From NCBI GenBank assembly GCA_021107755.1, contig JAIOSF010000023.1, forward strand, positions 1 through 64,000: a DNA stretch of 64,000 nucleotides. The letters run 5' to 3'. This document shows positions 46,151-56,446 of the stretch, piece by piece. Source of the DNA: Arcobacteraceae bacterium (lineage in GTDB: Bacteria; Campylobacterota; Campylobacteria; Campylobacterales; Arcobacteraceae). The position numbers and the translations under genes are program-made. The notes below the pieces were generated by a model. The model worked only from the letters and a program-made list of their open reading frames with translations, was not told the origin of the DNA and did not search any database. Numbering within the stretch: the first letter of the stretch is position 1; each line of letters starts with the position of its first letter.

Positions 46151-48034
46151 ATGACACAAAATAAATTTTTAGAAGATATACAAAAATTATATGATTTTAT
46201 AAGTTCACAGAAAGATGAAATAAATAAACTTTATGAATATTTAGAAAACAATGAAGATGATAAGCTAGGGATAATAGATAAATTTGCTTTCAAGTTAAAT
46301 CTAACACTTAATGATGATTTAAAACTAGCACTCTTAACTCGTCTTGTAAACTTACGAGATGACAGTTTAGTACAAGTTCTAAAAAAAGCTCAATATAATG
46401 AAAGTCAAATTATAGAGTTACAAGAACAAGCATATCAGTTTGTAAAAGAGTTTTGGCTAGATATTCAACATCAAAGACTACAATTTTTATCACAAAATAA
46501 TCTTTTGACACCGTTTTATCAAGAAGTGTTTAAAGGTGTTTATGGTGTGGGTATAGCTATGTCAATATGGCAATCATCTTGGACAAAACTTATTATCAAT
46601 GGAGTTAACAAAGATTTGCTTGCTAAATTTGATAATGATGATGAAAAAGTTATAGAGTTTCTTGAAGAAAATAATCTCTTTGACAAAGGGCATGATGGAC
46701 TTACAGCAGATAGAAGTTACTCTATGCTTGTAAAAGAAAATGGTAGCTATAAAAGTGCTGCATATATCACTGCTTTTAAAAAAGAGGTAACTGCTGTTAT
46801 TGATGCGCTTGAAGAGTTTGTTGATAGTTTAATAGAACTTGAAGATGAAGTATATAATCAAAAATGGGAATATATCCACTATCTTCAAGCAATCATCACA
46901 GCATTTAGTGAAAGAAGAACTGAGATGTTAGTTTCAAAATGGGCTGATGTGGATAGTGCTTGGATGAAGATTACAACTCCTATACAAATTGGTCATCCAC
47001 TAGAGTATTATGAAGATCATTTTAGAAAAGCTGTAGCACTAGAATGGGATATAAGACTTGTTAATCCATCCATACAAAATAACAATCAAAGGGTAGAAAA
47101 AATCAAAGCTATGTTTAGTGAGCTTTTTGAAACTATTAAACAAAACAATGATGAAAAAAGTATTTATGATTTTTCATTAAAAAGTTTAGATAAAGTACAA
47201 CTCTATCTAGGTCGTCCTGCATTGTTTTTTGGTGCAGAGTTCAATGGACTTTTTTCAGCACAAGTTGTACCAAATGATGAAGTTGTATCAGCCAAAGAGG
47301 GAAAAAAGATATTTGCTTTTAGTGATGAGATACTTCAAGGGCAAAGAGCAAAACCATTTTTACGCCTCTCTAAAGAGATTTTTGGGCAAAAGTTTTTAAC
47401 AAATGAAAGAAATTTTTTATTTCAAGAGGACAAAAAATGGCACCAAGTGTATGATATCACAACTATTGGTCATGAATTTGGACATATTTTATGGTGTGAT
47501 GATGAAACAGAATCTGTAATGAATAAAAGTGGAAATTTTAAAAATATAGAGGAGTTTAAAGCTACTACAGGTGGGTTAGTAAGCTTCTTTATGGATAAAC
47601 AAAGTGATGAAAAAGAGCTTGAAGAGTTTGTTATAAGTGATACTATAAAAAGAGCAGTTAGCCTTATAGGTTGGATGGAAGTTGATGAAGTACAGCCATA
47701 TTATTGTGAGGGATTAATTCACCTTACTGGACTGTTTGAAACAAATACTTTAGTATGGGATGAGGCAAATTTAAAACTCACTATAAATTTAGAGAATGAA
47801 AATCTCTCTAGTTTAAAACAATGGTATATAGATACTTACAAAAAACTAAGCATCCACTACTTAAATAAAAAAGATGCAACACTATTTTTAAAAGAATATG
47901 CAGTTAAAAAAGAGAAGTATTTTTCCCCTACAAATCCAACTATTGATAACTTTGTACAATACTATTTTAACAGATACAAAGAGATTGGGCAAGAGCTAGA
48001 CACTAGTGATAAAAAAGAGAATTATATAAAATGA
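46151..48034 (+). CDS. ciaB: CiaB-family protein (Campylobacter invasion antigen B-like) with HEFGH metallopeptidase motif
   Basis: 627 aa; resembles proteins annotated CiaB in Arcobacter/Campylobacter from memory; GHEFGHILW...NIEEFKATTGGL. Confidence 0.6.
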   Translation: MTQNKFLEDIQKLYDFISSQKDEINKLYEYLENNEDDKLGIIDKFAFKLNLTLNDDLKLALLTRLVNLRDDSLVQVLKKAQYNESQIIELQEQAYQFVKEFWLDIQHQRLQFLSQNNLLTPFYQEVFKGVYGVGIAMSIWQSSWTKLIINGVNKDLLAKFDNDDEKVIEFLEENNLFDKGHDGLTADRSYSMLVKENGSYKSAAYITAFKKEVTAVIDALEEFVDSLIELEDEVYNQKWEYIHYLQAIITAFSERRTEMLVSKWADVDSAWMKITTPIQIGHPLEYYEDHFRKAVALEWDIRLVNPSIQNNNQRVEKIKAMFSELFETIKQNNDEKSIYDFSLKSLDKVQLYLGRPALFFGAEFNGLFSAQVVPNDEVVSAKEGKKIFAFSDEILQGQRAKPFLRLSKEIFGQKFLTNERNFLFQEDKKWHQVYDITTIGHEFGHILWCDDETESVMNKSGNFKNIEEFKATTGGLVSFFMDKQSDEKELEEFVISDTIKRAVSLIGWMEVDEVQPYYCEGLIHLTGLFETNTLVWDEANLKLTINLENENLSSLKQWYIDTYKKLSIHYLNKKDATLFLKEYAVKKEKYFSPTNPTIDNFVQYYFNRYKEIGQELDTSDKKENYIK

Positions 48035-48465
48035 CCACTAAAAATAAGAGAGCTTTTTCACTTATAGAGATAATATTTGTAATAGCTGTTATCTCTATAA
48101 TTTTAGTTGTAGCTATTCCTAAAATGAATGGTATCTTTGAAAGTGCAAACACAACTAAAATAAAAAGTGAGATTCTCCTTATTAGAGAAGCTTTAAATAA
48201 CTATAAAAACAAAATGATACTCAAAGGGTCAACCGCTACTTTAGACTCACTTGAGGATAATGACAAATACCTTTTTAATAAAATACTACAAAGTCCAATC
48301 CCAGCAACTAACCATATCAAAGTTGGTGCTTGGAGCAAAATATCAGCTACAACTTATAAAGTCTATGTTAAAGATGGTAATAGTGTAGAGTTTATATACG
48401 ATAGTGATGATTATAGTTTTGAGTGTGATGAAGATAATCTACTTTGTCAAGAGTTAACGCAATAA
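48031..48465 (+). CDS. Type II/IV pseudopilin-like protein (prepilin N-terminal cleavage motif)
   Basis: KRAFSLIEIIFVIAVISIILVVAIP, a class III prepilin signal with conserved Glu. Confidence 0.88.
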   Translation: MTTKNKRAFSLIEIIFVIAVISIILVVAIPKMNGIFESANTTKIKSEILLIREALNNYKNKMILKGSTATLDSLEDNDKYLFNKILQSPIPATNHIKVGAWSKISATTYKVYVKDGNSVEFIYDSDDYSFECDEDNLLCQELTQ

Positions 48466-50309
48466 TGCACTACTATGAAATAGCTCTTTTAAAATCTCCC
48501 TTAGAGCCTCTTACATTCCAAAGTGAACAAGATATAAGAATAGGAACACTTGTAGAGGTAAAACTTCGAAACAGAGCAAAATCTTCACAAGGTGTAGTTG
48601 TAAAAGTAGTAGAAAAACCCTCTTTTAAATGTGTAGATATCACAACCGTTTCTGAATCTTTTTATGATGCAATGATGTTACAGACTGCCTCTTTTGTTTC
48701 TAAATACTATGTATGTAGTTTGGGTGAAGCTTTGAGTGTTTATACACCATTTTATGATCTAGAAACAATAGAAGAAACCCCAGAAATAAAGTGTGATATC
48801 GAACTCTCAAATGAACAACAAAAAGCGTACAATTTTATACAAAAAAACCCTACAAGTTTACTTTTTGCAAACACAGGAAGTGGGAAAACAGAAATTTATA
48901 TTAAAGCTATAGAAAATATACTGTCTCAAAATAAACAAACCCTACTTTTGCTTCCAGAAATTTCACTTAGCCCCCAAATGGAACAAAGGCTGAAAAAAGT
49001 ATTTAAAGAAAGCATCGCAATATGGCACTCAAAAATACAGAAAAAAACAAAACAAACAATCATAGAAAATCTTCTTAGTGGAAAAGTTAAAATCATTGCG
49101 GGTGCTAGGTCTGCACTATTTTTACCTTATGATAATTTGGGACTTATTATCGTAGATGAGGAGCATGATGACTCTTATAAATCAGATCAAAAACCACGAG
49201 TTAATATAAAAGATTTATCAATCTATATGGGGAAAAAATTTGATATTCAAGTGATACTTGGAAGTGCGACACCTAGTTTAAGTAGCTTTCATAAAATCCC
49301 ATACATAAGGATAAAAAAAACTTTTTTTGACTCAGAGAAACAAATATCATTTGTAAATTCGAATTTGGAACTCTCAGCTTCAATTATAGAAAAAATTTCA
49401 CAAACATTAGAAAATCAAAACCAAGTGATAGTTTTTCTTCCTACTCGTGCAAATTTCAAATACCAGATATGTAAAGATTGTGGAAAATCTATCGAGTGTC
49501 CTTTTTGTTCAGTAAGTTTAAGTCTTCATAAAAACAACAACGCTTTGCAATGCCATTATTGTAACTACACACAACCAATTGATAAGTTTTGTCCACATTG
49601 TAAAACAGGCTCCATTGAGAGTTTTCGTCTAGGAACTGCTCAAGTGGTTGAAGAGTTACAAAATACTTTTAAAGATAAAGTGATCCAAAAATTTGATAGA
49701 GACAGTATTAAAACAAACAAAGAACTCAAACGAGTAATCAAAGATTTTAACGAAAATAAAATAGATATACTAGTAGGTACTCAAATGCTCTCAAAAGGTC
49801 ACGACTACCATAATGTAAAACTAGCTGTGGTGTTAGGAATTGATTCTATGTTAAATATGACAAGTTATAAAGTGAGAGAAAAAGCCTTGTCACTTTTGAT
49901 ACAAATAGCAGGTCGTAGTGGAAGAAAAGGTTTTGGAGAAGTTTTAATCCAAACGAAAAATGAGGACTTTTTCAATAACTATTTACAAATCAGTGATTAT
50001 GAAGATTTCCTAAGAGATGAACTAAAACAAAGAGTTGATCTCTATCCGCCATACCTCAAACTTGCTCGTGTTGTCTTTAGTCATACAAATCATATATTAG
50101 CAAAACAAGAACTAGATAAATATGTGCAAATATTTTCAAATCAAAAAGATGTGGAACTTATAGGATTTGGAGAAAGCAATATATTTAAAGTAGCAAATAA
50201 ATACAGATATGAACTACTACTTCGTTCCAAAGATCCAATGAGATTAGTAAGTCTTCTTCATAGTATCAAAAGCCCTCATGCTTCAGTGGATATGGATAGT
50301 TTATACTAA
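48465..50309 (+). CDS. priA: Primosomal protein N' (replication restart helicase)
   Basis: LLFANTGSGKTEIYIKAIE, IIVDEEHDDSYKSDQKPR, zinc-binding CKDCGKSIECPFC...CHYCNYTQPIDKFCPHC. The likely start is MHYYEIALLK at 48465; the track start is 48444. Confidence 0.95.
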   Translation: MHYYEIALLKSPLEPLTFQSEQDIRIGTLVEVKLRNRAKSSQGVVVKVVEKPSFKCVDITTVSESFYDAMMLQTASFVSKYYVCSLGEALSVYTPFYDLETIEETPEIKCDIELSNEQQKAYNFIQKNPTSLLFANTGSGKTEIYIKAIENILSQNKQTLLLLPEISLSPQMEQRLKKVFKESIAIWHSKIQKKTKQTIIENLLSGKVKIIAGARSALFLPYDNLGLIIVDEEHDDSYKSDQKPRVNIKDLSIYMGKKFDIQVILGSATPSLSSFHKIPYIRIKKTFFDSEKQISFVNSNLELSASIIEKISQTLENQNQVIVFLPTRANFKYQICKDCGKSIECPFCSVSLSLHKNNNALQCHYCNYTQPIDKFCPHCKTGSIESFRLGTAQVVEELQNTFKDKVIQKFDRDSIKTNKELKRVIKDFNENKIDILVGTQMLSKGHDYHNVKLAVVLGIDSMLNMTSYKVREKALSLLIQIAGRSGRKGFGEVLIQTKNEDFFNNYLQISDYEDFLRDELKQRVDLYPPYLKLARVVFSHTNHILAKQELDKYVQIFSNQKDVELIGFGESNIFKVANKYRYELLLRSKDPMRLVSLLHSIKSPHASVDMDSLY

Positions 50310-50320
50310 ATATTATCTCT

Positions 50321-50752
50321 TTATATTTTAGCTTCTAAAACTTTTTCCCAAACTTCATTTGGTTTATATTCTTTTGGGGCTACAAGTTTTACATTTCTTT
50401 GTTTTAAAATATCTTTTTTGTATTTATAAATAAAAACAGATACTCTATAATTTTTAATACAATGGATAAAAACTTTTTTATTTTTACTTTGAAGTAATTG
50501 AAGTGTAGATAGAAAAAGTTTAAGCCTATCAATCTCTGGTTCTTCCCATGAGATTGGGATATGAAAATATATCATACCATGTTTTGAAACAATTTTATCT
50601 TCATCTTGTAAAGCCTCTGGATGAGTATTTAATCCAAGATTTATAATCACTTCAAAGCCCTCTTTTGCTATTTTTTTAAATTGCTTTTTTAAAGGTTGTC
50701 CAGAAGTTGAGATTGTATCACTTACTTTTATATAGTTTAATATTCTTTCCAC
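50321..50752 (-). CDS. Dual-specificity/tyrosine phosphatase-like protein (DUF442-like)
   Basis: YIKVSDTISTSGQPLKKQF...VIINLGL...VFIHCIKNYRVSVF (HC-x4-R signature). Confidence 0.7.
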   Translation of the reverse strand: MERILNYIKVSDTISTSGQPLKKQFKKIAKEGFEVIINLGLNTHPEALQDEDKIVSKHGMIYFHIPISWEEPEIDRLKLFLSTLQLLQSKNKKVFIHCIKNYRVSVFIYKYKKDILKQRNVKLVAPKEYKPNEVWEKVLEAKI

Positions 50753-50766
50753 CCTAGCCCCTTCAT

Positions 50767-51183
50767 TTAAAATAATAAAGATACTTTACCAAAATATATT
50801 CCCAAATACAAACACAATGGGATAAAAAGTAAAGTATCATATTTTGCAAATGGTGTAGTTTTTATTTTTTTAAAAACTCCCACCATTTTAAAATCTCCAA
50901 GCACCCTCAGTAAAAATAATATAGATACCGCATTACCTAAATAGATACAGATACTATTCTCTTCTAATATCTCAAACCCTAAACAATAAGCCAAATATGC
51001 AAACCCCAATAATATAACTCCTACTATAGTTGTAGCAAGATTGCTAGGGTTAAAAAACTTTTCTCCATCTTCCTTGGTTGGTATTACTTTTTCTAAACCT
51101 ATTTTACCACCGATAACCCAATAAAAATGAAACAAGCCCATCGTAATAAGAAGTATAACACTTATAATAGTAAAATATATCAT
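50767..51183 (-). CDS. DUF3995-like membrane protein
   Basis: 138 aa, four hydrophobic segments, N-terminal LFHFYWVIGGKIGLEKVIPT. Confidence 0.6.
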   Translation of the reverse strand: MIYFTIISVILLITMGLFHFYWVIGGKIGLEKVIPTKEDGEKFFNPSNLATTIVGVILLGFAYLAYCLGFEILEENSICIYLGNAVSILFLLRVLGDFKMVGVFKKIKTTPFAKYDTLLFIPLCLYLGIYFGKVSLLF

Positions 51184-51764
51184 CTTAAATCTTTTTTATA
51201 TACCATAGGTAAAAACTCTAACTCTTTATAGGTTTGAATTTTTCTTTCTTGCTTAAATCCAAATGATTCATATACATTTATAGCATACAAAGATGCATTT
51301 GTACTCATAGTTTCAAATTCAATATTTTCTTTTACAAACTCCCATAATTTTTTTCCAATATGTTGTTGATGATATTTTTCTTCAACAAAAAGATGAAAAA
51401 GATGAGTATCTTCTTTTATAGCTATAAATCCTACTATTTGATTCTCAATCATATAACCAAAGTGTTTATACTCTTGACTTTGTATTCTTTTTTCAAACTC
51501 TTCTACACTAAATGAGTCTTGAAACCACTTAGGAATCTCTTCATCAAAAAGATATTTTAATAAACTATTACTAAGAGAGGAAAGTTTTTGTGCATCTTTA
51601 TTGTTAATTTTACAAATAAACTCATCTATTATGGGGGAATGTCCTATCATCTCATCTTTACAATCTTTTGCTATTGTTTTAGCTAAAGCTTCTATTTTAG
51701 GATGAGAGAAATTTATAACTTCACTTTCTTCTAAATACTTATCAAAATTCATATTTGCCTTCAT
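51180..51764 (-). CDS. GNAT family N-acetyltransferase
   Basis: IVGFIAIKEDTHLFHLFVEEKYHQQHIGKKLWEFV...NASLYAINVYESFGF. Confidence 0.85.
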   Translation of the reverse strand: MKANMNFDKYLEESEVINFSHPKIEALAKTIAKDCKDEMIGHSPIIDEFICKINNKDAQKLSSLSNSLLKYLFDEEIPKWFQDSFSVEEFEKRIQSQEYKHFGYMIENQIVGFIAIKEDTHLFHLFVEEKYHQQHIGKKLWEFVKENIEFETMSTNASLYAINVYESFGFKQERKIQTYKELEFLPMVYKKDLR

Positions 51765-51913
51765 ATAATATGTTTATTAATCAAATTCACGGGTTAAAAT
51801 TCTTCAATATTAGTAATAAATACTAATGCATAACTCTTATTGTAATATTTTTTTATGATAATAAACCTAAAATGATATAGTTTTTAAAAATATCTTTTTT
51901 ATATATTCAGTTA

Positions 51914-53035
51914 TTATAAAAACTTTTTTCTACACCAAAGTTCAAAACATCTGTTTGTAATATAATACTTATTATTCTCTTTATCAATTATCTCATCTTT
52001 GTATAAATTTCTTATTGCAGTATTAAGCGATGATTTAGTTGTTTGAAGTTTAAAAAGGGTCTCTTTTGTATATAGCTCGGTACCATCACAAATAATTACA
52101 GCTTTTAAAGCTACTTTTTGAGGTAAACTCAAACGATCCAAAAGCATTCTAAAATAACCACTTTTACTCTCAAGATGAACCTGACATACTTTGTCTATAT
52201 CTTCTTGAGTAATCTTGTGATTTTTATTATTTGATTCATCATGATAAAGATAATAACAAAATTCTTGTATAAGCTTAGATTCCCCATCTGTCATATTATA
52301 TATATACTCAAAATGTACAAAATCAAGTCTTCCGTTGAACTTTTCATTGACAAATTTATAAAATAACTCTATTGGAATTGGCTTTAATTCCAATAAACTA
52401 ACTGTATCATATAGAGGTGATTTTCTTTTAGAAAATAGTTCTGTAAGGAGATGCCTTTTAAGACCTGTAAATATATAATTGATATCTGGATATTTTTGTA
52501 TCAATTTACTCAATATAACATCTATCTTTATCTCTTTAATCAGTGTAATTTGCTGAAACTCATCACATGCAATTACTATTTTTTTGTCATAATTTTGCGA
52601 TAACTTTTCAATTCCTCTATATATATCTGACATCAACTCATCAAAATTATAAGAAGAAAGTACTGGTACAAATTCTAATTCTCCATCATCTTTCATTGTT
52701 GCTGTAAAATTTACTCTATTAAAAAGTTCTTTTAACTCTTTTAATATTGTTTTATAGTCACAGGGTATACTTATAGCTATTTGTTTGTATAACAACTTAG
52801 CAAAATCTGTTGGATTAGTGATATCAAATAGATCCATATAAATAGTAAGATACTTATCTGTATCAATTTTATCAGAAAAAAAGACTTTAATTAGAGAAGT
52901 TTTTCCAACTTTTCTTTTAGAATATAAAACGATATTCGAATTATTTAAAATCATTTTATTTAATTGTTCTAACTCTTCACATCTTGAGCAAAAATTTTTG
53001 CCACAACATGAATATTGATATAAAAATGGATTCAA
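51914..53035 (-). CDS. AAA ATPase (archaeal-type ATPase/STAND-like)
   Basis: NIVLYSKRKVGKTSLIKVFF (Walker A-like), KIVIACDEFQQI (Walker B), C-terminal winged-helix-like region. Confidence 0.8.
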   Translation of the reverse strand: MNPFLYQYSCCGKNFCSRCEELEQLNKMILNNSNIVLYSKRKVGKTSLIKVFFSDKIDTDKYLTIYMDLFDITNPTDFAKLLYKQIAISIPCDYKTILKELKELFNRVNFTATMKDDGELEFVPVLSSYNFDELMSDIYRGIEKLSQNYDKKIVIACDEFQQITLIKEIKIDVILSKLIQKYPDINYIFTGLKRHLLTELFSKRKSPLYDTVSLLELKPIPIELFYKFVNEKFNGRLDFVHFEYIYNMTDGESKLIQEFCYYLYHDESNNKNHKITQEDIDKVCQVHLESKSGYFRMLLDRLSLPQKVALKAVIICDGTELYTKETLFKLQTTKSSLNTAIRNLYKDEIIDKENNKYYITNRCFELWCRKKFL

Positions 53036-53486
53036 ATTCTCTCCTTCTTAAGTATCTTTTTTAAATACTTTTTAGTATCTCTTTTATAATATTCTAGAAC
53101 ACTTCAATAAATAATTTTGTTAAAATGCAATTAATAAAATAACATAATATCATAATAAAAAATAAATAGTTTATAAATTTAATATAATTTTAATAAATAT
53201 ATCTTTAAATATAAAAAGTATTGTAAAAAAAGACCTAAAGTTGTCATAATTAGATACAAATAATATCCTTATAAAAGCCCATTTTATCGCTATTTATTGA
53301 ACTTTATTTATTATCAGTTAAGGTTAGCTCATGTATGATTTTGCATTAGAGGTAGTTATAAAAAAGATTATTTACAATAATATATAAATGATTAAAAATT
53401 AATATAAATTATATTTAAAATAAAATCATATTATTAATTTATGTTATTTAGGATATTAATAATTTTTTAAAATAAAAGGAGAGCTA

Positions 53487-55871
53487 ATGAACATCGAAAT
53501 TTCCAGAAGAAAATTTCTTCAAGGAAGTATCACACTTTCTGTTATAGGTGGAATGACTGTCACTAACCTTTTTTCTAAAGAAGAAAAAAATGGGAAGATT
53601 AAACTTACTACAAAAACAGGTACTTCTAAAGCTAAAGAGGTAGCAACACTTTGTGAAATGTGTGTAAATAAATGTGCTTTAATAGCAAGAGTAGAAGATA
53701 ATGTAGTTACAAAACTTGATCCTAATCCACATTTTCCAAAATCTAGAAATATGCTTTGTGCAAGGGGAAATGCAGGTATTCAAGCACTTTATGATCCTGA
53801 TAGACTTAAATCACCCATGATAAGAGTAGGAGAAAAAGGGGAAGGGAAATTTAAAAAAGTTACTTGGGATGAAGCTTTTGAATATATTAAAGAGAAAACT
53901 GTAAAAATACTTGATGAGGAAAAAGATAATCGTTCTAGTTTTTTATTTTGTGCCGGAGAAGGGATGGCTGAACATACATTTAAAACTTTTTATCAAGGAT
54001 TTGGTTCATCAAACTGGCTCAATCACTCCTCTATATGTTTACAAACTGTAGCTTCTGGGTATGGGGTAACTATTGGGAAATATCCCCAAGCAGATTTAGA
54101 AAATGCAAAATATATCATAATGGCTGGGGCTAATAGAGCAGAAGCGATTGTAACTCCTGATACTATGGATGGATTTAAAAATATAAAAAGTAAAAAAAAT
54201 AGTGCAAAATTAATCTGTATCGATCCTAGATTTACAAACACAGCAGCAAAAGCTGATAAATGGCTAGCTATAAAACCTGGAACTGATTTAGCTTTTGTCT
54301 TAGCACTTACCTATGTAACCATAAAAGAGGAACTTTATAATAAAGAGTATGTAAATAAAAACTTTAATGGTTTTGAAGAGTATAAAGAGATGATTCTTTC
54401 CAATAAGTATACACCAGAATGGGCAGAAAAAATCACTGGTATTGATGCTAAAGATATTTATGAAATTGCAAGAGAATTTATGGAAAATGCTCCGCAAGCT
54501 ATATATTATCCAGGAAGAAGAAGTACTTTTGCTAAAAATGACTTTCAACTAAGACGCGCTATGGCGATATTCCAAGCTTTAGGAGCAGGGATAGACTGTA
54601 AAGGTGGACTTGTTTTTGGTGATAAAATAAAAACCTTATCTCATGAAGAGCTTTTACCAATGTATGAACAAGCCCAGTCAAGAGCGGTTGTAAAAGATAA
54701 AAAAAATGAACCTGGATATGCTGATTGTGCCGTAATAAGCGGTGGAGGTTCTTGGATAAGCTGGAGAAATAATTTCCTTGATGGCAAACAACCTTACAAT
54801 GTAAGAGGGATGTTTTGTTATAAGCACAACCCTATGATGAATATGCCAAATAGTGTAAAAACAGCAAAAATGCTTAAAAAAATGGAGCTAGTTGTTTGTA
54901 TAGATACTATGCCTAGTGATACTGTTATGTATGCAGATGTTGTACTTCCTGAATGTACCTATTTAGAAAGAACAGATCCTGTTAAGTGTTTTAGCGGGAT
55001 AGAGCCATCTATTGCTCAAAGAAATAAAGTAATAGAGCCAATGTATGACTCAAAACCTGTTATAGAGATATTACAAGGGCTTACAAATAAGATCTCTAAG
55101 CCTCTTTTTGAGATTACTAAAAAATACGATGAAGAGGTACAAGATGCAATTGCAGATACTACAGAAAAAGAGGTTTATGCAGAATTTGACCTTACAATCC
55201 CTTTTAAACATTCTCAAGAAGAGCTTAATGAACACGCAGTAGATCAATATCTAGAAGCTGCCCAGAAATTAAAAAAGTATGGAGTATTTTATCCATATAT
55301 GGATAAATATTTTAAACAGATAAGTGTCAATGAATTTGAATATTATCCTGAAAATAAAAAGAGGTATAGTGTAAATGGAGGAAGAGCTGTAACACCTTCA
55401 CAAAAAGTAGAGTGTAATTTGAAAAACCTTGCAAAAAAAGGTGTAGACCCAATGCCAATTTGGAGAGATGAATATGATTATAAGATACCAAAAGCAAAAT
55501 TTAGACTCATGACTGGAAGACATGCTCAGTTTACTCAAACGGGAACATCTAATAATTCTATGTTAAGAGACATGATGTATCAAAACTATCTTTGGATAAA
55601 TAAACGGGTTGCTGCTTCAAAAAATATTAAATTTGGAGATATGATTGAGGTGAGTTCTAAAGTAGGTAAAACAACACTAAGAGCTTATCCTACAGAAAAA
55701 ATATCTCCTGATAATCTCTTTTTTATACATGGATTTGGTCAAGAGAGTTCAGCTCTTTCATGGGCATATAAAAATGGTGGTAATGATAATGCCATTATAG
55801 AAGATGTAATAGAACCAGTTTACGGTGCAGCTGCAATGCATGAAACAAATGTAGAGATAAGAAAGGTATAA
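53487..55871 (+). CDS. Molybdopterin oxidoreductase catalytic subunit, PsrA/PhsA-like (polysulfide/thiosulfate reductase family)
   Basis: Tat signal ISRRKFLQG; [4Fe-4S] motif CEMCVNKCALIARV...MLCARGNAG; typical Mo-bisPGD family sequence; followed by ferredoxin and NrfD subunits. Confidence 0.88.
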   Translation: MNIEISRRKFLQGSITLSVIGGMTVTNLFSKEEKNGKIKLTTKTGTSKAKEVATLCEMCVNKCALIARVEDNVVTKLDPNPHFPKSRNMLCARGNAGIQALYDPDRLKSPMIRVGEKGEGKFKKVTWDEAFEYIKEKTVKILDEEKDNRSSFLFCAGEGMAEHTFKTFYQGFGSSNWLNHSSICLQTVASGYGVTIGKYPQADLENAKYIIMAGANRAEAIVTPDTMDGFKNIKSKKNSAKLICIDPRFTNTAAKADKWLAIKPGTDLAFVLALTYVTIKEELYNKEYVNKNFNGFEEYKEMILSNKYTPEWAEKITGIDAKDIYEIAREFMENAPQAIYYPGRRSTFAKNDFQLRRAMAIFQALGAGIDCKGGLVFGDKIKTLSHEELLPMYEQAQSRAVVKDKKNEPGYADCAVISGGGSWISWRNNFLDGKQPYNVRGMFCYKHNPMMNMPNSVKTAKMLKKMELVVCIDTMPSDTVMYADVVLPECTYLERTDPVKCFSGIEPSIAQRNKVIEPMYDSKPVIEILQGLTNKISKPLFEITKKYDEEVQDAIADTTEKEVYAEFDLTIPFKHSQEELNEHAVDQYLEAAQKLKKYGVFYPYMDKYFKQISVNEFEYYPENKKRYSVNGGRAVTPSQKVECNLKNLAKKGVDPMPIWRDEYDYKIPKAKFRLMTGRHAQFTQTGTSNNSMLRDMMYQNYLWINKRVAASKNIKFGDMIEVSSKVGKTTLRAYPTEKISPDNLFFIHGFGQESSALSWAYKNGGNDNAIIEDVIEPVYGAAAMHETNVEIRKV

Positions 55872-55873
55872 CG

Positions 55874-56437
55874 ATGGCAAGATACGCAATGGCTTTAGAT
55901 TATAAAAAATGTATAAACTGTAAAGCCTGTGAAACAGCATGTAAAGAGGAAAATGGCGTCTTACTTGGAGCAGATAAACATAGAATTTGGGTAGGTGTAA
56001 AAGAGATAGAAGGAGAATATCCTAATCTAAGCATAGCTTCGAATACTTTTTATCCAAGTCAATGTCAACACTGTGATGATGCTCCATGTCAGGAGGTATG
56101 TCCTACAAATGCCACATACTATGATGAAAATGGCCAAGTAAGAATTGATCCAGATAAATGTATTTTATGTAGTTACTGTATGAATGCTTGTCCTTACGAT
56201 GCAAGATATGTTGATGATAGAACTAATACAGTTGATAAGTGTACATTTTGTGCAGATACAAGAATTGCAAGAGGAGAGACTACAACAGCATGTCAAAATA
56301 CCTGTCCAACTAAAGTAAGAATATTTGGAGACTTAGATGATCCAAATAGTGAAATCAGTCAAGTGCTTAGAGATAGGGAACATTTTACTTTAAAATCTAA
56401 TCTCGGTACAAATCCGAAATTATTTTATCTAATGTAA
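55874..56437 (+). CDS. 4Fe-4S ferredoxin-type electron transfer subunit (PsrB-like)
   Basis: Several CxxCxxCxxxC motifs: CINCKACETACKEE, CQHCDDAPCQEVCP, CILCSYCMNACPYDAR, CTFCADTRI. Confidence 0.92.
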   Translation: MARYAMALDYKKCINCKACETACKEENGVLLGADKHRIWVGVKEIEGEYPNLSIASNTFYPSQCQHCDDAPCQEVCPTNATYYDENGQVRIDPDKCILCSYCMNACPYDARYVDDRTNTVDKCTFCADTRIARGETTTACQNTCPTKVRIFGDLDDPNSEISQVLRDREHFTLKSNLGTNPKLFYLM

Positions 56438-56446
56438 GGGATCATT

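Noticed and set aside
54023-54548. Minus-strand ORFs 54023..54241 and 54300..54548 (also 55758..55940, 58151..58342)
   Set aside because: Antisense to well-supported genes.
53487-55871. Naming the oxidoreductase specifically as psrA, phsA or ttrA
   Set aside because: Substrate specificity cannot be decided from sequence reading alone; only family-level assignment given.
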